Assembly (NCBI RefSeq): GCF_000238075.1
Contig: NZ_JH414504.1
Coordinates: forward strand, 478,886-542,885
DNA from: Oribacterium asaccharolyticum ACB7
Lineage (GTDB): Bacteria; Bacillota; Clostridia; Lachnospirales; Lachnospiraceae
Reading direction: 5' to 3'
DNA length: 64,000 nt
The position numbers and the translations under genes are program-made. Positions 45,494 through 53,445 of this stretch are shown here, piece by piece (position 1 is the first letter of the stretch; every line of letters starts with the position of its first letter). The notes beneath the pieces are model-generated. The model was not told the DNA's origin. It was given only the letters and a program-made list of their open reading frames with translations, and did not search any database.

Positions 45494-47185
45494 TTAATTC
45501 ATTTTAAAACTGGATTTCAAAGAAACAATTCTGTTGAAAATGGGGTGTCCTTCCGTAGAATCCTTACAATCCACACAGAAATAACCGTTTCGAACGAACT
45601 GGAAGCTTTCGAGCGGCTCAGCCGATTCCAAAATCTTCTCCAGGTAGCAGTCTTTTACCGTAAGAGAATTCGGATTAAAATTAAGGCTGCCGTCTTCATT
45701 CAACTTTCCTTTTTCCTCATCAATCAACTGCTCATAAAGTCTAACTTCCGCAGTAAAGGCTGTCTTTGCATCTACCCAATGAATCGTTCCTTTTGCTTTT
45801 CTCTCCGTAAAGCCGGAACCGGACTTGGTAGCCGGATCATAAGTACAGTGCACGACTGTGACATTTCCTTCTTCATCACATTCATAAGAAACAGCCTTCA
45901 CAAAATATGCTCCCATCAGACGAACTTCATTCTCCATGGTCAGCCTTTTATACTTCTTTGGGGGATCCGGCATAAAGTCATCCCGCTCAATATAAAGCTC
46001 CTTCGAAAAATGTACCTCTCTCTCTCCAAGCGCTTCATTTTCCAAATTGTTGGGAATACTGAGCACTTCTCCCTCACCCTCATAATTGTCAATGATTAGC
46101 TTAATTGGATCAAGAATCGCCATATAACGCGGTTTCTTAAGCTTCAAATCCTCACGGATACAATACTCTAAAAGGGAATAATCACTGGAAGATTGTGCCT
46201 TCGAAATCCCGGAAAGCTTCACAAACTGCGCCAAACTTTCTTTCGTATAGCCTCGTCTTCTCAGTGCCGCAATGGTAACCAGTCTGGGATCATCCCAACC
46301 GTCTACGACCTGATCCTCTACAAGTTTCTTAATATATCGCTTTCCTGTCACCACATTGGTAAGATAAAGCTTTGCAAACTCAATCTGTCTCGGCGGATAA
46401 GGAAACTCACACTCCTTTACCACCCAGTCATAAAGCGGTCTATGATCTTCAAACTCCAGTGTACAAAGTGAATGGCTGATTCCCTCCACCGCATCCTCTA
46501 TGGGATGCGCAAAATCATACATGGGATAAATACACCACTCATCCCCCGTATTATGATGGCTCATATGGGAAACGCGATAAAGAATAGGATCACGCATATT
46601 GATGTTGGGACTTGCCATATCAATCTTTGCACGAAGCGTCTTCTCTCCGTCCTGATACTTCCCTTCTTTCATCTCAGTAAATAATCGAAGATTTTCTTCA
46701 ATGCTGCGATTACGATAAGGACTCTCCTTACCCGGCGTATTATAGTCTCCGCGATATTCACGAATCTCCTCAGCCGTTAAATCATCTACGAAAGCCTTTC
46801 CTTTCTGAATCAAAAAAACAGCCTTTTCATACATGATAGGAAAATAGTCGGACGCAAAAAACATTCTGTTTTCAAAATCAGCCCCCAACCATTCCACATC
46901 TTTTCGAATGCTTTCCACAAACTCCGTCTTTTCTTTAACCGGATTTGTATCATCGAAACGCAAATTAAAAGTACCGTTATACTCCTTTGCGATACCGTAG
47001 TTTAATAAAATGGACTTTGCATGCCCAATATGCAAATAGCCGTTAGGCTCAGGGGGGAAACGGGTTTTGATTTCCTTTACCCTTCCTTCTTTCAAGTCCT
47101 CATCAATAAAGTTCTCAATAAAATTCTTGGACTCCGGCTCTGTATTCTTATTCTCTTCCGTAACAGAACGATTCTCCTCAGCCAT
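45494..47185 (-). CDS. glnS: Glutaminyl-tRNA synthetase
   Basis: 563-residue class I synthetase: [16 protein letters not shown] (HIGH motif, about 42-57), FDDTNPVKE, and [20 protein letters not shown]. The second ATP motif, usually MSK(R) in GlnRS, reads [10 protein letters not shown]. The C-terminal anticodon-binding beta barrels end at [14 protein letters not shown]. It charges tRNA-Gln directly. TCCTCC-complementary ribosome site before the ATG. Confidence 0.95.
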   Translation of the reverse strand: MAEENRSVTEENKNTEPESKNFIENFIDEDLKEGRVKEIKTRFPPEPNGYLHIGHAKSILLNYGIAKEYNGTFNLRFDDTNPVKEKTEFVESIRKDVEWLGADFENRMFFASDYFPIMYEKAVFLIQKGKAFVDDLTAEEIREYRGDYNTPGKESPYRNRSIEENLRLFTEMKEGKYQDGEKTLRAKIDMASPNINMRDPILYRVSHMSHHNTGDEWCIYPMYDFAHPIEDAVEGISHSLCTLEFEDHRPLYDWVVKECEFPYPPRQIEFAKLYLTNVVTGKRYIKKLVEDQVVDGWDDPRLVTIAALRRRGYTKESLAQFVKLSGISKAQSSSDYSLLEYCIREDLKLKKPRYMAILDPIKLIIDNYEGEGEVLSIPNNLENEALGEREVHFSKELYIERDDFMPDPPKKYKRLTMENEVRLMGAYFVKAVSYECDEEGNVTVVHCTYDPATKSGSGFTERKAKGTIHWVDAKTAFTAEVRLYEQLIDEEKGKLNEDGSLNFNPNSLTVKDCYLEKILESAEPLESFQFVRNGYFCVDCKDSTEGHPIFNRIVSLKSSFKMN

Positions 47186-47262
47186 CTTTTCCTCCTGGTT
47201 TCTAATACTGACTGCCTCAGTTTAAAATCAGCCAATAAGGCAACTTATCTTTTAATCAAGGT

Positions 47263-47271
47263 ATTATACCA
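47263..47271 (-). promoter_or_regulatory. Candidate extended -10 promoter of glnS
   Basis: Minus strand TGGTATAAT, about 80 bases before the glnS ATG; no clear -35. A 21-bp tandem repeat lies just upstream. Confidence 0.5.
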
Positions 47272-47309
47272 CAAAGAAGAATAAATTATCTATTCATTTC
47301 TAGCAAGGA

Positions 47310-47372
47310 GATATTTTGCTCTGTCCATACAATATTTCGCTCTGTCCATACAATATTTCGCTCTGTCCGGAC
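47310..47372. repeat. 21-bp tandem repeat, three copies
   Basis: Three head-to-tail copies of AATATTTCGCTCTGTCCATAC (first with GATATTTT, third ending GGAC), period 21, between the M14 peptidase stop and the glnS promoter. Confidence 0.9.
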
Positions 47373-47413
47373 AAAAATACCAAATCCACGACTCTTTCAA
47401 TTTATAAAACCTA

Positions 47414-48547
47414 TCAGGAATCCTTGTACTCCAAAAGGAGATCCGGCAACACGCCCCTTTGTCCTGCCCAAATCTTGTCAATCTGTTCTTCCGATACGGG
47501 ACTGGTTCCGCTTCCGCATTCCACGGTCACGGATGGCACATTAAACTTTCTTTCCATATAGTCTTTAAATCCCCCTGCATAATTTTCACGGTAGGAATTC
47601 ACCATTCTATAGTTGGAATTTTTCTTTATGATTTCAGCCAGTTTTTTAGCTTCTTCTACATAGGAGCCTTCTCCAAAATACCAGTAAATAACTTCTCCCT
47701 GCGTATGATAGCTGATTGTTGCGGAAAAATTTTCCTTTCGTTGTAAATCAGCCAAAGCCTTGGATTCCGCCTCGGATTCTGCAGAACTTCCCTTATACTC
47801 ATCTTTAGAAGGATAGCCTTTCTTATCCACGGTTTGTTCCCAATTCACATCAAAATTCTTGTTCAGGTTCACACCTCTTAAATTGTTTTTCCAAAGACGG
47901 AAATAGGAAGATAAATGAGTCGCATGCTCTTTTTGGGCCATTTCCAGAACGGATTTTCTGAGTTCCTCCGAACCTATCCCGTTTAACCCGTTTTGTACCA
48001 GAGAAACACCATCCGGGTTAAGCATAGGGACAAAATGAATGCAAGTGTTCTGCAGTAAATGTTTTATGGAGTTTCCTTGATAACCGCTTTCCTTTTTTTC
48101 CATCTCTAGCAAAGAGGCAATCTCCCTCATAACCACTTTTGTCACGATATACTCTCTGGAATGAATGCTGCCATGCACGAGTATTTTTTTAGGCGCAGAC
48201 GGATTTCCGACAATAACATGATAGAGTTCTCTTCCGTCTATCGTTTTTCCCAAAGAATCCAAGTGCATAGACGGATAATTTTTCTGTAAAGCCATAAGAT
48301 CGTCGTACATTTCATTGTATCCGTATACTCTATAATCCGAAAATCCATAACCCTGTAATAAAGGAACCGTTTCAGCTGAAACATTTCCACTGAATGCTTC
48401 CTCCTGTTCCTTACTTCCTATCATCATTCCCGGACCGGAAGATACAATTTCCGTATCGTCCAAATCCGGACCGTCTGCAAATACGGGAGTGGAAAAAAGC
48501 AAAGCTGCACATAAAATATAAACCGGTTTACAATATTTTTTTCGCAT
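47414..48547 (-). CDS. Secreted M14 family zinc carboxypeptidase
   Basis: About 377 residues from ATG 48547 (GAGG upstream; an ATG 81 bases earlier is unsupported). Signal peptide (KPVYILCAALLFSTPVFADG). M14 catalytic domain with zinc ligands in VHGSIHSREY (HxxE) and ISYHTQGEVIYWYF, and the catalytic Glu in VTVECGSG. PMLNPDGV and GVNLNKNFD are typical of the gamma-D-glutamyl-diaminopimelate peptidase branch, so cell-wall peptide cleavage is likely. Confidence 0.9.
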   Translation of the reverse strand: MRKKYCKPVYILCAALLFSTPVFADGPDLDDTEIVSSGPGMMIGSKEQEEAFSGNVSAETVPLLQGYGFSDYRVYGYNEMYDDLMALQKNYPSMHLDSLGKTIDGRELYHVIVGNPSAPKKILVHGSIHSREYIVTKVVMREIASLLEMEKKESGYQGNSIKHLLQNTCIHFVPMLNPDGVSLVQNGLNGIGSEELRKSVLEMAQKEHATHLSSYFRLWKNNLRGVNLNKNFDVNWEQTVDKKGYPSKDEYKGSSAESEAESKALADLQRKENFSATISYHTQGEVIYWYFGEGSYVEEAKKLAEIIKKNSNYRMVNSYRENYAGGFKDYMERKFNVPSVTVECGSGTSPVSEEQIDKIWAGQRGVLPDLLLEYKDS

Positions 48548-48612
48548 AATAACCTCTTTTCTTTTTCGTAGTTTAACAAAACGAAAAAGAAAATCCGCTA
48601 CTTTTTTCTTAC

Positions 48613-48655
48613 AAACGAGATATCGCACGCTACGCGCACGATACTCGTTAAGAAT
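48613..48655. repeat. Dispersed intergenic palindromic repeat, AACGAG type
   Basis: AACGAGATATCGCACGC, TACG, CGCACGATACTCGTTAAGAAT: the best-preserved AACGAG copy. It abuts the lrgB stop codon and lies upstream of the M14 peptidase gene. Confidence 0.85.
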
Positions 48656-49350
48656 TATAAGAATATTTCATAGACTATCGGAACGAGAATAACCGTAAAA
48701 ATACCGGCAAGTACGATGGACAAGGAAGACATGGCACCTTCAATTTCTCCCATTTCCAGAGCCTTAGCCGTTCCGATGGCATGGGCACTGGTTCCCAAAG
48801 CCAATCCCCTTGCTATAGGATGATGTATCGGCAGTATTTTAAAGACAAAATCGGAAAGAATCCCTCCTATAATCCCCGTGAGAACAATGGAGGCAACCGT
48901 TAAATTGACATATCCCGAAATAGATTCGGAAATCCCTAAGCCAATCGCCGTTGTGATGGATTTAGGTAAAAGTGTTGCGATATGTTCTGCGGGAAGTTTA
49001 AAAAAGAATCCCATCAAAAGGATGCTTCCCAGGGAACTGATTGTTCCCAGGAGAACCGCACAAAAAACGGCTTTGAAATTATTTTTCAATAAAGAAAACT
49101 GCTTATACAGAGGAATAGCGAGGCATACCGTCGCAGGAGTCAGAAAATAATTCAAAATATCAGCTCCCTCCAAATAAGAGTCGTATGGAATCTTGAAAGT
49201 AAGCAGGATTGCAATAATAATGATTGTGGAGACCAAAAGCGGATTCAACAGTTCCAGCTTAAAGCGAAGCTTAATCTGCACCGCCAGCAAGAAAATAAAA
49301 ATACTGAGTACAAATCCGAAGTGATCCGCACTGCTTATCAATTGACTCAT
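48655..49350 (-). CDS. lrgB: LrgB family protein
   Basis: About 231 residues, seven to eight membrane helices; family segments PYDSYLEGADILNYFLTPATVC and LLPKSITTAIGLGISE, and HAIGTAKALEMGEIEGAMSS. LrgAB/CidAB-type holin-like systems affect murein hydrolase activity, and some transport pyruvate or glycolate. The start at 49350 overlaps the lrgA stop (ATGA), with GGAGG inside the lrgA tail. Confidence 0.92.
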   Translation of the reverse strand: MSQLISSADHFGFVLSIFIFLLAVQIKLRFKLELLNPLLVSTIIIIAILLTFKIPYDSYLEGADILNYFLTPATVCLAIPLYKQFSLLKNNFKAVFCAVLLGTISSLGSILLMGFFFKLPAEHIATLLPKSITTAIGLGISESISGYVNLTVASIVLTGIIGGILSDFVFKILPIHHPIARGLALGTSAHAIGTAKALEMGEIEGAMSSLSIVLAGIFTVILVPIVYEIFL

Positions 49351-49736
49351 TTCTTTTCCTCCGATTCTTCTTTTTCCCAATCTTCTTTAGACTCGGTTTT
49401 CCGTAATATAAATTCTGCCGAAAGACCGGTAACAGCCATGACCAAAAAAGTGGAAAAAAGAATAATCACCATATACGGAAAGAGGACGGGTAGTAAAAGC
49501 TTACTGACGGTCATGGTTCCTACTGCCGCAGGCAAAAACATAATGCTCATGGTTTCCAATAAAAAATTTCCTGCCTGCTCAACCTCGTCCAGACGAATGA
49601 TTCCTCTCATGAGGAAGATAAGCATTAGAATAAGCCCGTATACACCGGCAGGAACCGGCAAGGGCAAAGACGCATTTAAGATTTCACCGACAAAGGTGAA
49701 AAAAATAATCCATAAAACTTCTCGAATCAATTTCAT
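49347..49736 (-). CDS. lrgA: LrgA/CidA family holin-like protein
   Basis: 129 residues, four membrane helices; PLPVPAGVYGLILMLIFLMR and ETMSIMFLPAAVGTM are family hallmarks. C-terminal tail strongly acidic/basic (KTESKEDWEKEESEEKK), and encodes the ribosome site of lrgB. First gene of lrgAB. Confidence 0.92.
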   Translation of the reverse strand: MKLIREVLWIIFFTFVGEILNASLPLPVPAGVYGLILMLIFLMRGIIRLDEVEQAGNFLLETMSIMFLPAAVGTMTVSKLLLPVLFPYMVIILFSTFLVMAVTGLSAEFILRKTESKEDWEKEESEEKK

Positions 49737-49798
49737 ACTGATTTCCTCCTGATTAAACTGGTTTAGTTTATTCGCAATCTTCCATTTTTACAAGAGAA

Positions 49799-49851
49799 AA
49801 AAGAGATTACTCCCTTTTATACAAAAAAGAGAATACTCCGTTTTATACAAA
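49799..49851. repeat. 26-bp tandem repeat, two copies
   Basis: AAAGAGATTACTCCCTTTTA and AAAGAGAATACTCCGTTTTA, each followed by TACAAA, period 26, in the lrgA/folT intergenic region. On the minus strand each unit contains TTTGTATAAAA. Confidence 0.8.
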
Positions 49852-49882
49852 GTTATTTTATCCCAAATAAAACGGCTAGTCC

Positions 49883-49911
49883 TTTACAAAAGACTTTCCC
49901 TACGCTACTAT
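49883..49911 (+). promoter_or_regulatory. Promoter of folT-folC
   Basis: TTTACA, 17-base spacer, TACTAT, about 40 bases before the folT ATG. No tetrahydrofolate riboswitch is visible in the short leader. Confidence 0.65.
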
Positions 49912-49949
49912 GCTTTCAGATTAAACTATGCCCCGGGAGGGAGAAATTT

Positions 49950-50468
49950 ATGACTGTCAAGAATTGGAAAACCAAAAAGTTAATCAGCTTGTCCATGCTC
50001 ATTGCCTTACAGATTATTCTGACCAGAATGTTTTCTATCAATGCCTGGAATATTCGTATCGGCTTCGGATTCGTGCCAATGCTCTTCGCCATTCTTTACT
50101 TCGGTACAGTAGAAGGCATTCTTGTTGCATCTTTATCCGACGTTCTGGGAAGTCTTTTTCTCTCTTCTTATCCTTATTTTCCGGGTTACACTTTTTCCCT
50201 GGCTCTCTCCGCTTTGATTTTCGGTCTGATTTTCAAGCACGGAAAAGGCAGATTGCAAATATTTTTTGCGGTTGTACTCACACAGCTTATCTGTAGTCTC
50301 TTATTGAACAGTTTGTGGATTTCCATCAATACCGGTTCTACACTGCTCCCCATTATGCTCAGCCGATTGGTTCAGGTAGGAATCAATGGAACCATGCAAT
50401 TTTTAACCATTCACTTTATGATTTTTGTCTTAGAAAAAAGATTTCCGATGCAGGAGTTTACATCATGA
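49950..50468 (+). CDS. folT: ECF transporter substrate-binding (S) component, FolT type
   Basis: 172-residue membrane protein of about five to six helices. The N-terminal LSMLIALQIILTRMFSIN and IRIGFGFVPMLFAILYFG are characteristic of folate-type ECF S-components; PYFPGYTFSLALSALIFGLI follows. It captures folate and docks onto the shared EcfAA'T energising module, which is not in this window. Ribosome site GGGAGG. Its stop overlaps the start of folC, supporting folate as substrate. Confidence 0.88.
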   Translation: MTVKNWKTKKLISLSMLIALQIILTRMFSINAWNIRIGFGFVPMLFAILYFGTVEGILVASLSDVLGSLFLSSYPYFPGYTFSLALSALIFGLIFKHGKGRLQIFFAVVLTQLICSLLLNSLWISINTGSTLLPIMLSRLVQVGINGTMQFLTIHFMIFVLEKRFPMQEFTS

Positions 50469-51757
50469 CACGAGAAGAAAGCAGAAAGGCACTGTGCGGT
50501 AGTACGGATCCGATTCCGGAAAGAAGCGATTTACAACCGCTAAGAGTACTTTTACAGCGTCTCGGTAATCCCGAAAAAACACTTCGTATAATTCATATTG
50601 CAGGTAGTAACGGGAAAGGCTCGGTAGCTGTGAGTTTGCAGAATATATTGACGCTCGCGGGATACAAAACCGGTCTTCACACTTCTCCGCACCTGGAGAG
50701 CATGAATGAACGCTTTACGATAGACGGTGTACAAATCAGCGATGCCGATTATCTTCGTATGAGTAACTTGATCCGGAAAGAACTTCCTCTTTTGCCTTCT
50801 ATGCCGAACGAGTTTGATTTGCTGACTGCTCTTGCTTTTCTTTATTTTAAAGAGCAAAATGTTGATTTTTTGATTTTAGAAGTGGGTCTTGGCGGTCGCC
50901 TGGACGGTACCAACGTGATTGACAAGAAGCTACTCAGTATTATTTGCCATATCGGCTTGGAACATACGGCCATTCTCGGAAACAGCCTTTCCGAAATAGC
51001 TCAGGAAAAGGGCGGAATCATCCTGGATGGAACCCCTACTGTCTTAATGCAACAGTCGGATGAAGTGATGCAGGTGATTCGAAAAATTGCCAAAGAAAAG
51101 AATTCCAAGCTTATCTTGACAAACAGTCGTTTTCTGCATTCCTACCCTTTTTATTTGGATAACGGTTATCAATATTTTACATACAAAGATAGAAGAGAAT
51201 ATGCCTTGTCACTCTTAGGCGACTATCAGTTGGATAATGCCATGGTCATTTGTGAGGCGATTGATTATTTGAAAAGTATTGGGCTTCGCATTCCTGAAGA
51301 TGCCGTTAAACTAGGGCTGTATACAACGGAATGGAAAGGTCGCTTTGAAGTACTGAAAAAAAATCCGCTTATTGTACTGGATGGAGCACACAATCCTCAG
51401 GCAATCACTGCAGTTGTCCGTTCCGTGGAAATGCTTTTTCCAAAGTATAAAAAAAGAGTTTTCTTCTCTGTTATGCAAGATAAAAACTATACGGAGATGC
51501 TTCGTATACTAAAGAATAACAGTTTAAGTTTTACCTTCTTCCAAGTCGATTCTGTCAGAGGGATGGACGCTTGCGCCCTTAAGGAACTATGGGAAAAGGA
51601 ATTTGACGGAGAAATCCACCTCGCGAAAAGCTTGGAAGACGGTCTGCAGTGGAATTTTGAAAATTTAAGAAATGAGGAGGGAAAAGCACTCCTCCTCTGT
51701 GTCGGATCTCTTTATCAGGTTAGTGGAATAAGAAGGTATTGTAGGGAGAACCTATAA
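50465..51757 (+). CDS. folC: Folylpolyglutamate/dihydrofolate synthase
   Basis: About 430 residues from ATG 50465, which overlaps the folT stop by four bases. Mur ligase-type ATPase: P-loop HIAGSNGKGSVAVSLQNIL, HTSPHLESMNERFTIDG, LEVGLGGRLDGTNVID, and the C-terminal LDGAHNPQAI. It adds glutamates to folate, trapping the vitamin imported by FolT. An upstream in-frame start would run inside folT and is rejected. Confidence 0.93.
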   Translation: MTREESRKALCGSTDPIPERSDLQPLRVLLQRLGNPEKTLRIIHIAGSNGKGSVAVSLQNILTLAGYKTGLHTSPHLESMNERFTIDGVQISDADYLRMSNLIRKELPLLPSMPNEFDLLTALAFLYFKEQNVDFLILEVGLGGRLDGTNVIDKKLLSIICHIGLEHTAILGNSLSEIAQEKGGIILDGTPTVLMQQSDEVMQVIRKIAKEKNSKLILTNSRFLHSYPFYLDNGYQYFTYKDRREYALSLLGDYQLDNAMVICEAIDYLKSIGLRIPEDAVKLGLYTTEWKGRFEVLKKNPLIVLDGAHNPQAITAVVRSVEMLFPKYKKRVFFSVMQDKNYTEMLRILKNNSLSFTFFQVDSVRGMDACALKELWEKEFDGEIHLAKSLEDGLQWNFENLRNEEGKALLLCVGSLYQVSGIRRYCRENL

Positions 51758-51769
51758 ATCTCTCCCTAC
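51741..51769. terminator. Hairpin between the convergent folC and 51.8-kb genes
   Basis: Stem GTAGGGAGA / TCTCCCTAC with an 11-base loop, overlapping both stop codons; the plus-strand side is followed by a pyrimidine-rich tail (TCTTCTTCCT). Moderate terminator candidate. Confidence 0.45.
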
Positions 51770-52299
51770 TCTTCTTCCTCGTCTTCTACATAGATGGAAT
51801 CAAAGTAACCCGCCTTGGTATAAGCCTCTTCTTCCTCATCCAGCGCGGCAATGTATGGAAAATTTTCCGGGCTGTAATGCTCCCTTTCTATATCCTTTAC
51901 ATAGAACAGGTATAAAACATCTTCATTGAGTTCCATAGAAGGTATTTTTCTTTGAAACATACTTAGAATTTCCCAGCAAGATAAAGCATCTTCATATTCC
52001 AATTCTAAAGTCAGATACCGATTTTCACGTTTATAGTAGCCACGAACCGTTGCTCCGACCGTATTTTCGCCGAAGCTTTCCATAAAGGCTAAAAGCAGCT
52101 CCTCTTCTTCGATATTTTTGCCGTCCTCCAAGTATGCATCCGGATCTTCAATCAAAATATTTACTTTCGAAAAAGAAAAGTCCTTCAGTTGAATAAAGTC
52201 CATAAGATTTAAAAATGCTGTGTTACATTCCACATTGTTGCGCTTTGCAAATTCCTCCAAGACCGCGTCATAGCCTCCCGGCAAATGTATTTTTTCCAT
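51766..52299 (-). CDS. Acidic protein of unknown function
   Basis: 177-residue soluble protein, very acidic, ending in EDEEEE. Starts MEKIHLPGGYDAVLEEFAKR; GGAGTT-type ribosome site. Predicted alpha/beta with repeated Glu/Asp/Tyr stretches, no cysteine pairs, no membrane segment. I recognise no family. Convergent with folC and divergent from xpt. Confidence 0.6.
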   Translation of the reverse strand: MEKIHLPGGYDAVLEEFAKRNNVECNTAFLNLMDFIQLKDFSFSKVNILIEDPDAYLEDGKNIEEEELLLAFMESFGENTVGATVRGYYKRENRYLTLELEYEDALSCWEILSMFQRKIPSMELNEDVLYLFYVKDIEREHYSPENFPYIAALDEEEEAYTKAGYFDSIYVEDEEEE

Positions 52300-52551
52300 T
52301 GTTAACTCCTTTTTTCAATAAAACAAAGATATTTTTCTTTTCGACTCGTTTAACTCTTTCTTTTTTCCTTATTTTGCTTTAGGATAAAGAAAACTTTTTA
52401 AAATTATTTTTTTAGTATAAGACTAAAAAAGTACAAAGTTGCTTTTGTATCGTTAAATGGGATAGCTTCTGTCCTATATTCGATACTTCGTTAAGGTTTT
52501 ACTATACTTATCTGCTGTAAACAAGTGCTTTTTGAAAGGATGGCCAGGAAA

Positions 52552-53127
52552 ATGAAGTTATTGGAAGAGCGAATCAAAGAAGACGGACAGGTACGCCCCG
52601 GAAATATTCTGAAGGTAGACAGCTTCTTAAATCATCAGTTGGATATTTCTCTCTTAGAACAGCTGGGAAATGAGTTCTATGAAAAATTCAAAAATAAGGG
52701 GATTACCAGAATTCTGACAATTGAAGCTTCCGGAATTGCACTGGCTTGCCTGGCAGCACAGCACTTTAAGGTTCCGGTTGTTTTTGCCAAAAAAGCAAAA
52801 AGCAAAAACTTAGATGGAGAACTTTATACTTCTACAGTGCATTCTTTCACCTACGGAAAGGACTTTACCGTTACTCTTGCCAAAAAGTTCTTATCTGAAG
52901 ACGATACCGTTTTATTGATAGATGATTTTTTGGCGGTCGGAAAGGCCATGCGCGGCCTAATTGACATCTGCAATCAGGCGGATGCCAAGATTGCCGGTAT
53001 CGGCATCGCTGTCGAAAAGGGATTCCAGTCCGGCGGAAAAGAACTTAGGGAAGCCGGATATGATGTATACAGCTTGGCTATTATTGACGAAATGACGGAT
53101 GACGGATCAATCACGTTCCGTTCATAA
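52552..53127 (+). CDS. xpt: Xanthine phosphoribosyltransferase
   Basis: About 191 residues starting [16 protein letters not shown]-binding signature [14 protein letters not shown] (about residue 125), with [15 protein letters not shown] and the Xpt-type FAKKAKSKN segment. Salvages xanthine to XMP. The start by homology is ATG 52552; GTG 52525 and ATG 52540 are in frame upstream, and the ribosome sites (AAAGGA, CCAGGA) do not decide cleanly. A TATACT at 52503-52508 is the likely -10. The B. subtilis-type guanine riboswitch is not visible upstream. Confidence 0.9.
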   Translation: MKLLEERIKEDGQVRPGNILKVDSFLNHQLDISLLEQLGNEFYEKFKNKGITRILTIEASGIALACLAAQHFKVPVVFAKKAKSKNLDGELYTSTVHSFTYGKDFTVTLAKKFLSEDDTVLLIDDFLAVGKAMRGLIDICNQADAKIAGIGIAVEKGFQSGGKELREAGYDVYSLAIIDEMTDDGSITFRS

Positions 53128-53166
53128 GAGATTTCATCAAGCCATTTTGTCCCATAATCCCGGTAT

Positions 53167-53207
53167 AACAAGATGTCTCGGGCTTTGCCTCGAAACTACT
53201 TAAGAAT
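53167..53207. repeat. Dispersed intergenic palindromic repeat, AACAAG type (diverged)
   Basis: AACAAGATGTCTCGGGCTTT then GCCTCGAAACTACTTAAGAAT. Lies between xpt and its terminator. Confidence 0.7.
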
Positions 53208-53213
53208 GACAAA

Positions 53214-53260
53214 AAACCGTAACTAAAGAATCTCTTGAAACATCTTTAGTCACGGTTTTT
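53214..53260. terminator. Terminator between xpt (+) and the small membrane protein gene (-)
   Basis: Stem AACCGTAACTAAAGA / TCTTTAGTCACGGTT (one mismatch) with T5 on the plus strand and a run of T on the minus strand (complement of AAAAAA). Confidence 0.85.
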
Positions 53261-53261
53261 C

Positions 53262-53444
53262 TCATTCCTTCTCTTCCGTTTTTTGCTCAAGAACACTTTT
53301 ACCCGTTCGTTCTTCGTCTTCTTTATTTTTCTTAATCATGGCATCCAGTCTCATCCACATGATTTTATATAAAACAATGGTTAAGACAACGATGAATAGA
53401 AAAGAAATCAGCAAAAAGGGAAGCAACAGCTCTTTGTTTACCAT
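53262..53444 (-). CDS. Small single-span membrane protein
   Basis: About 60 residues from ATG 53444: one membrane helix (ELLLPFLLISFLFIVVLTIV) and a charged C-terminal tail (KKNKEDEERTGKSVLEQKT). No family recognised. The start lies one base after the stop of the 738-residue surface protein gene, so the two are translationally linked. It is the last gene of the RidA-DUF3290-DUF421-surface protein unit. Confidence 0.55.
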   Translation of the reverse strand: MVNKELLLPFLLISFLFIVVLTIVLYKIMWMRLDAMIKKNKEDEERTGKSVLEQKTEEKE

Positions 53445-53445
53445 C

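Noticed and set aside
47310-47372. CRISPR array
   Set aside because: Contiguous 21-bp units without spacers; a simple tandem repeat, and no cas genes in the window.
49852-49949. Tetrahydrofolate riboswitch upstream of folT
   Set aside because: Only about 40 bases separate the likely -10 box from the ATG, and no pseudoknot-type conserved blocks are present.
50315-50464. N-terminal extension of FolC inside folT
   Set aside because: The extension is a shadow of folT codons; the Mur-ligase fold starts with the residues following ATG 50465, which is coupled to the folT stop.
52300-52551. Purine (guanine) riboswitch upstream of xpt
   Set aside because: The conserved three-way junction elements are missing; the AT-rich region contains only a plausible -10 box.
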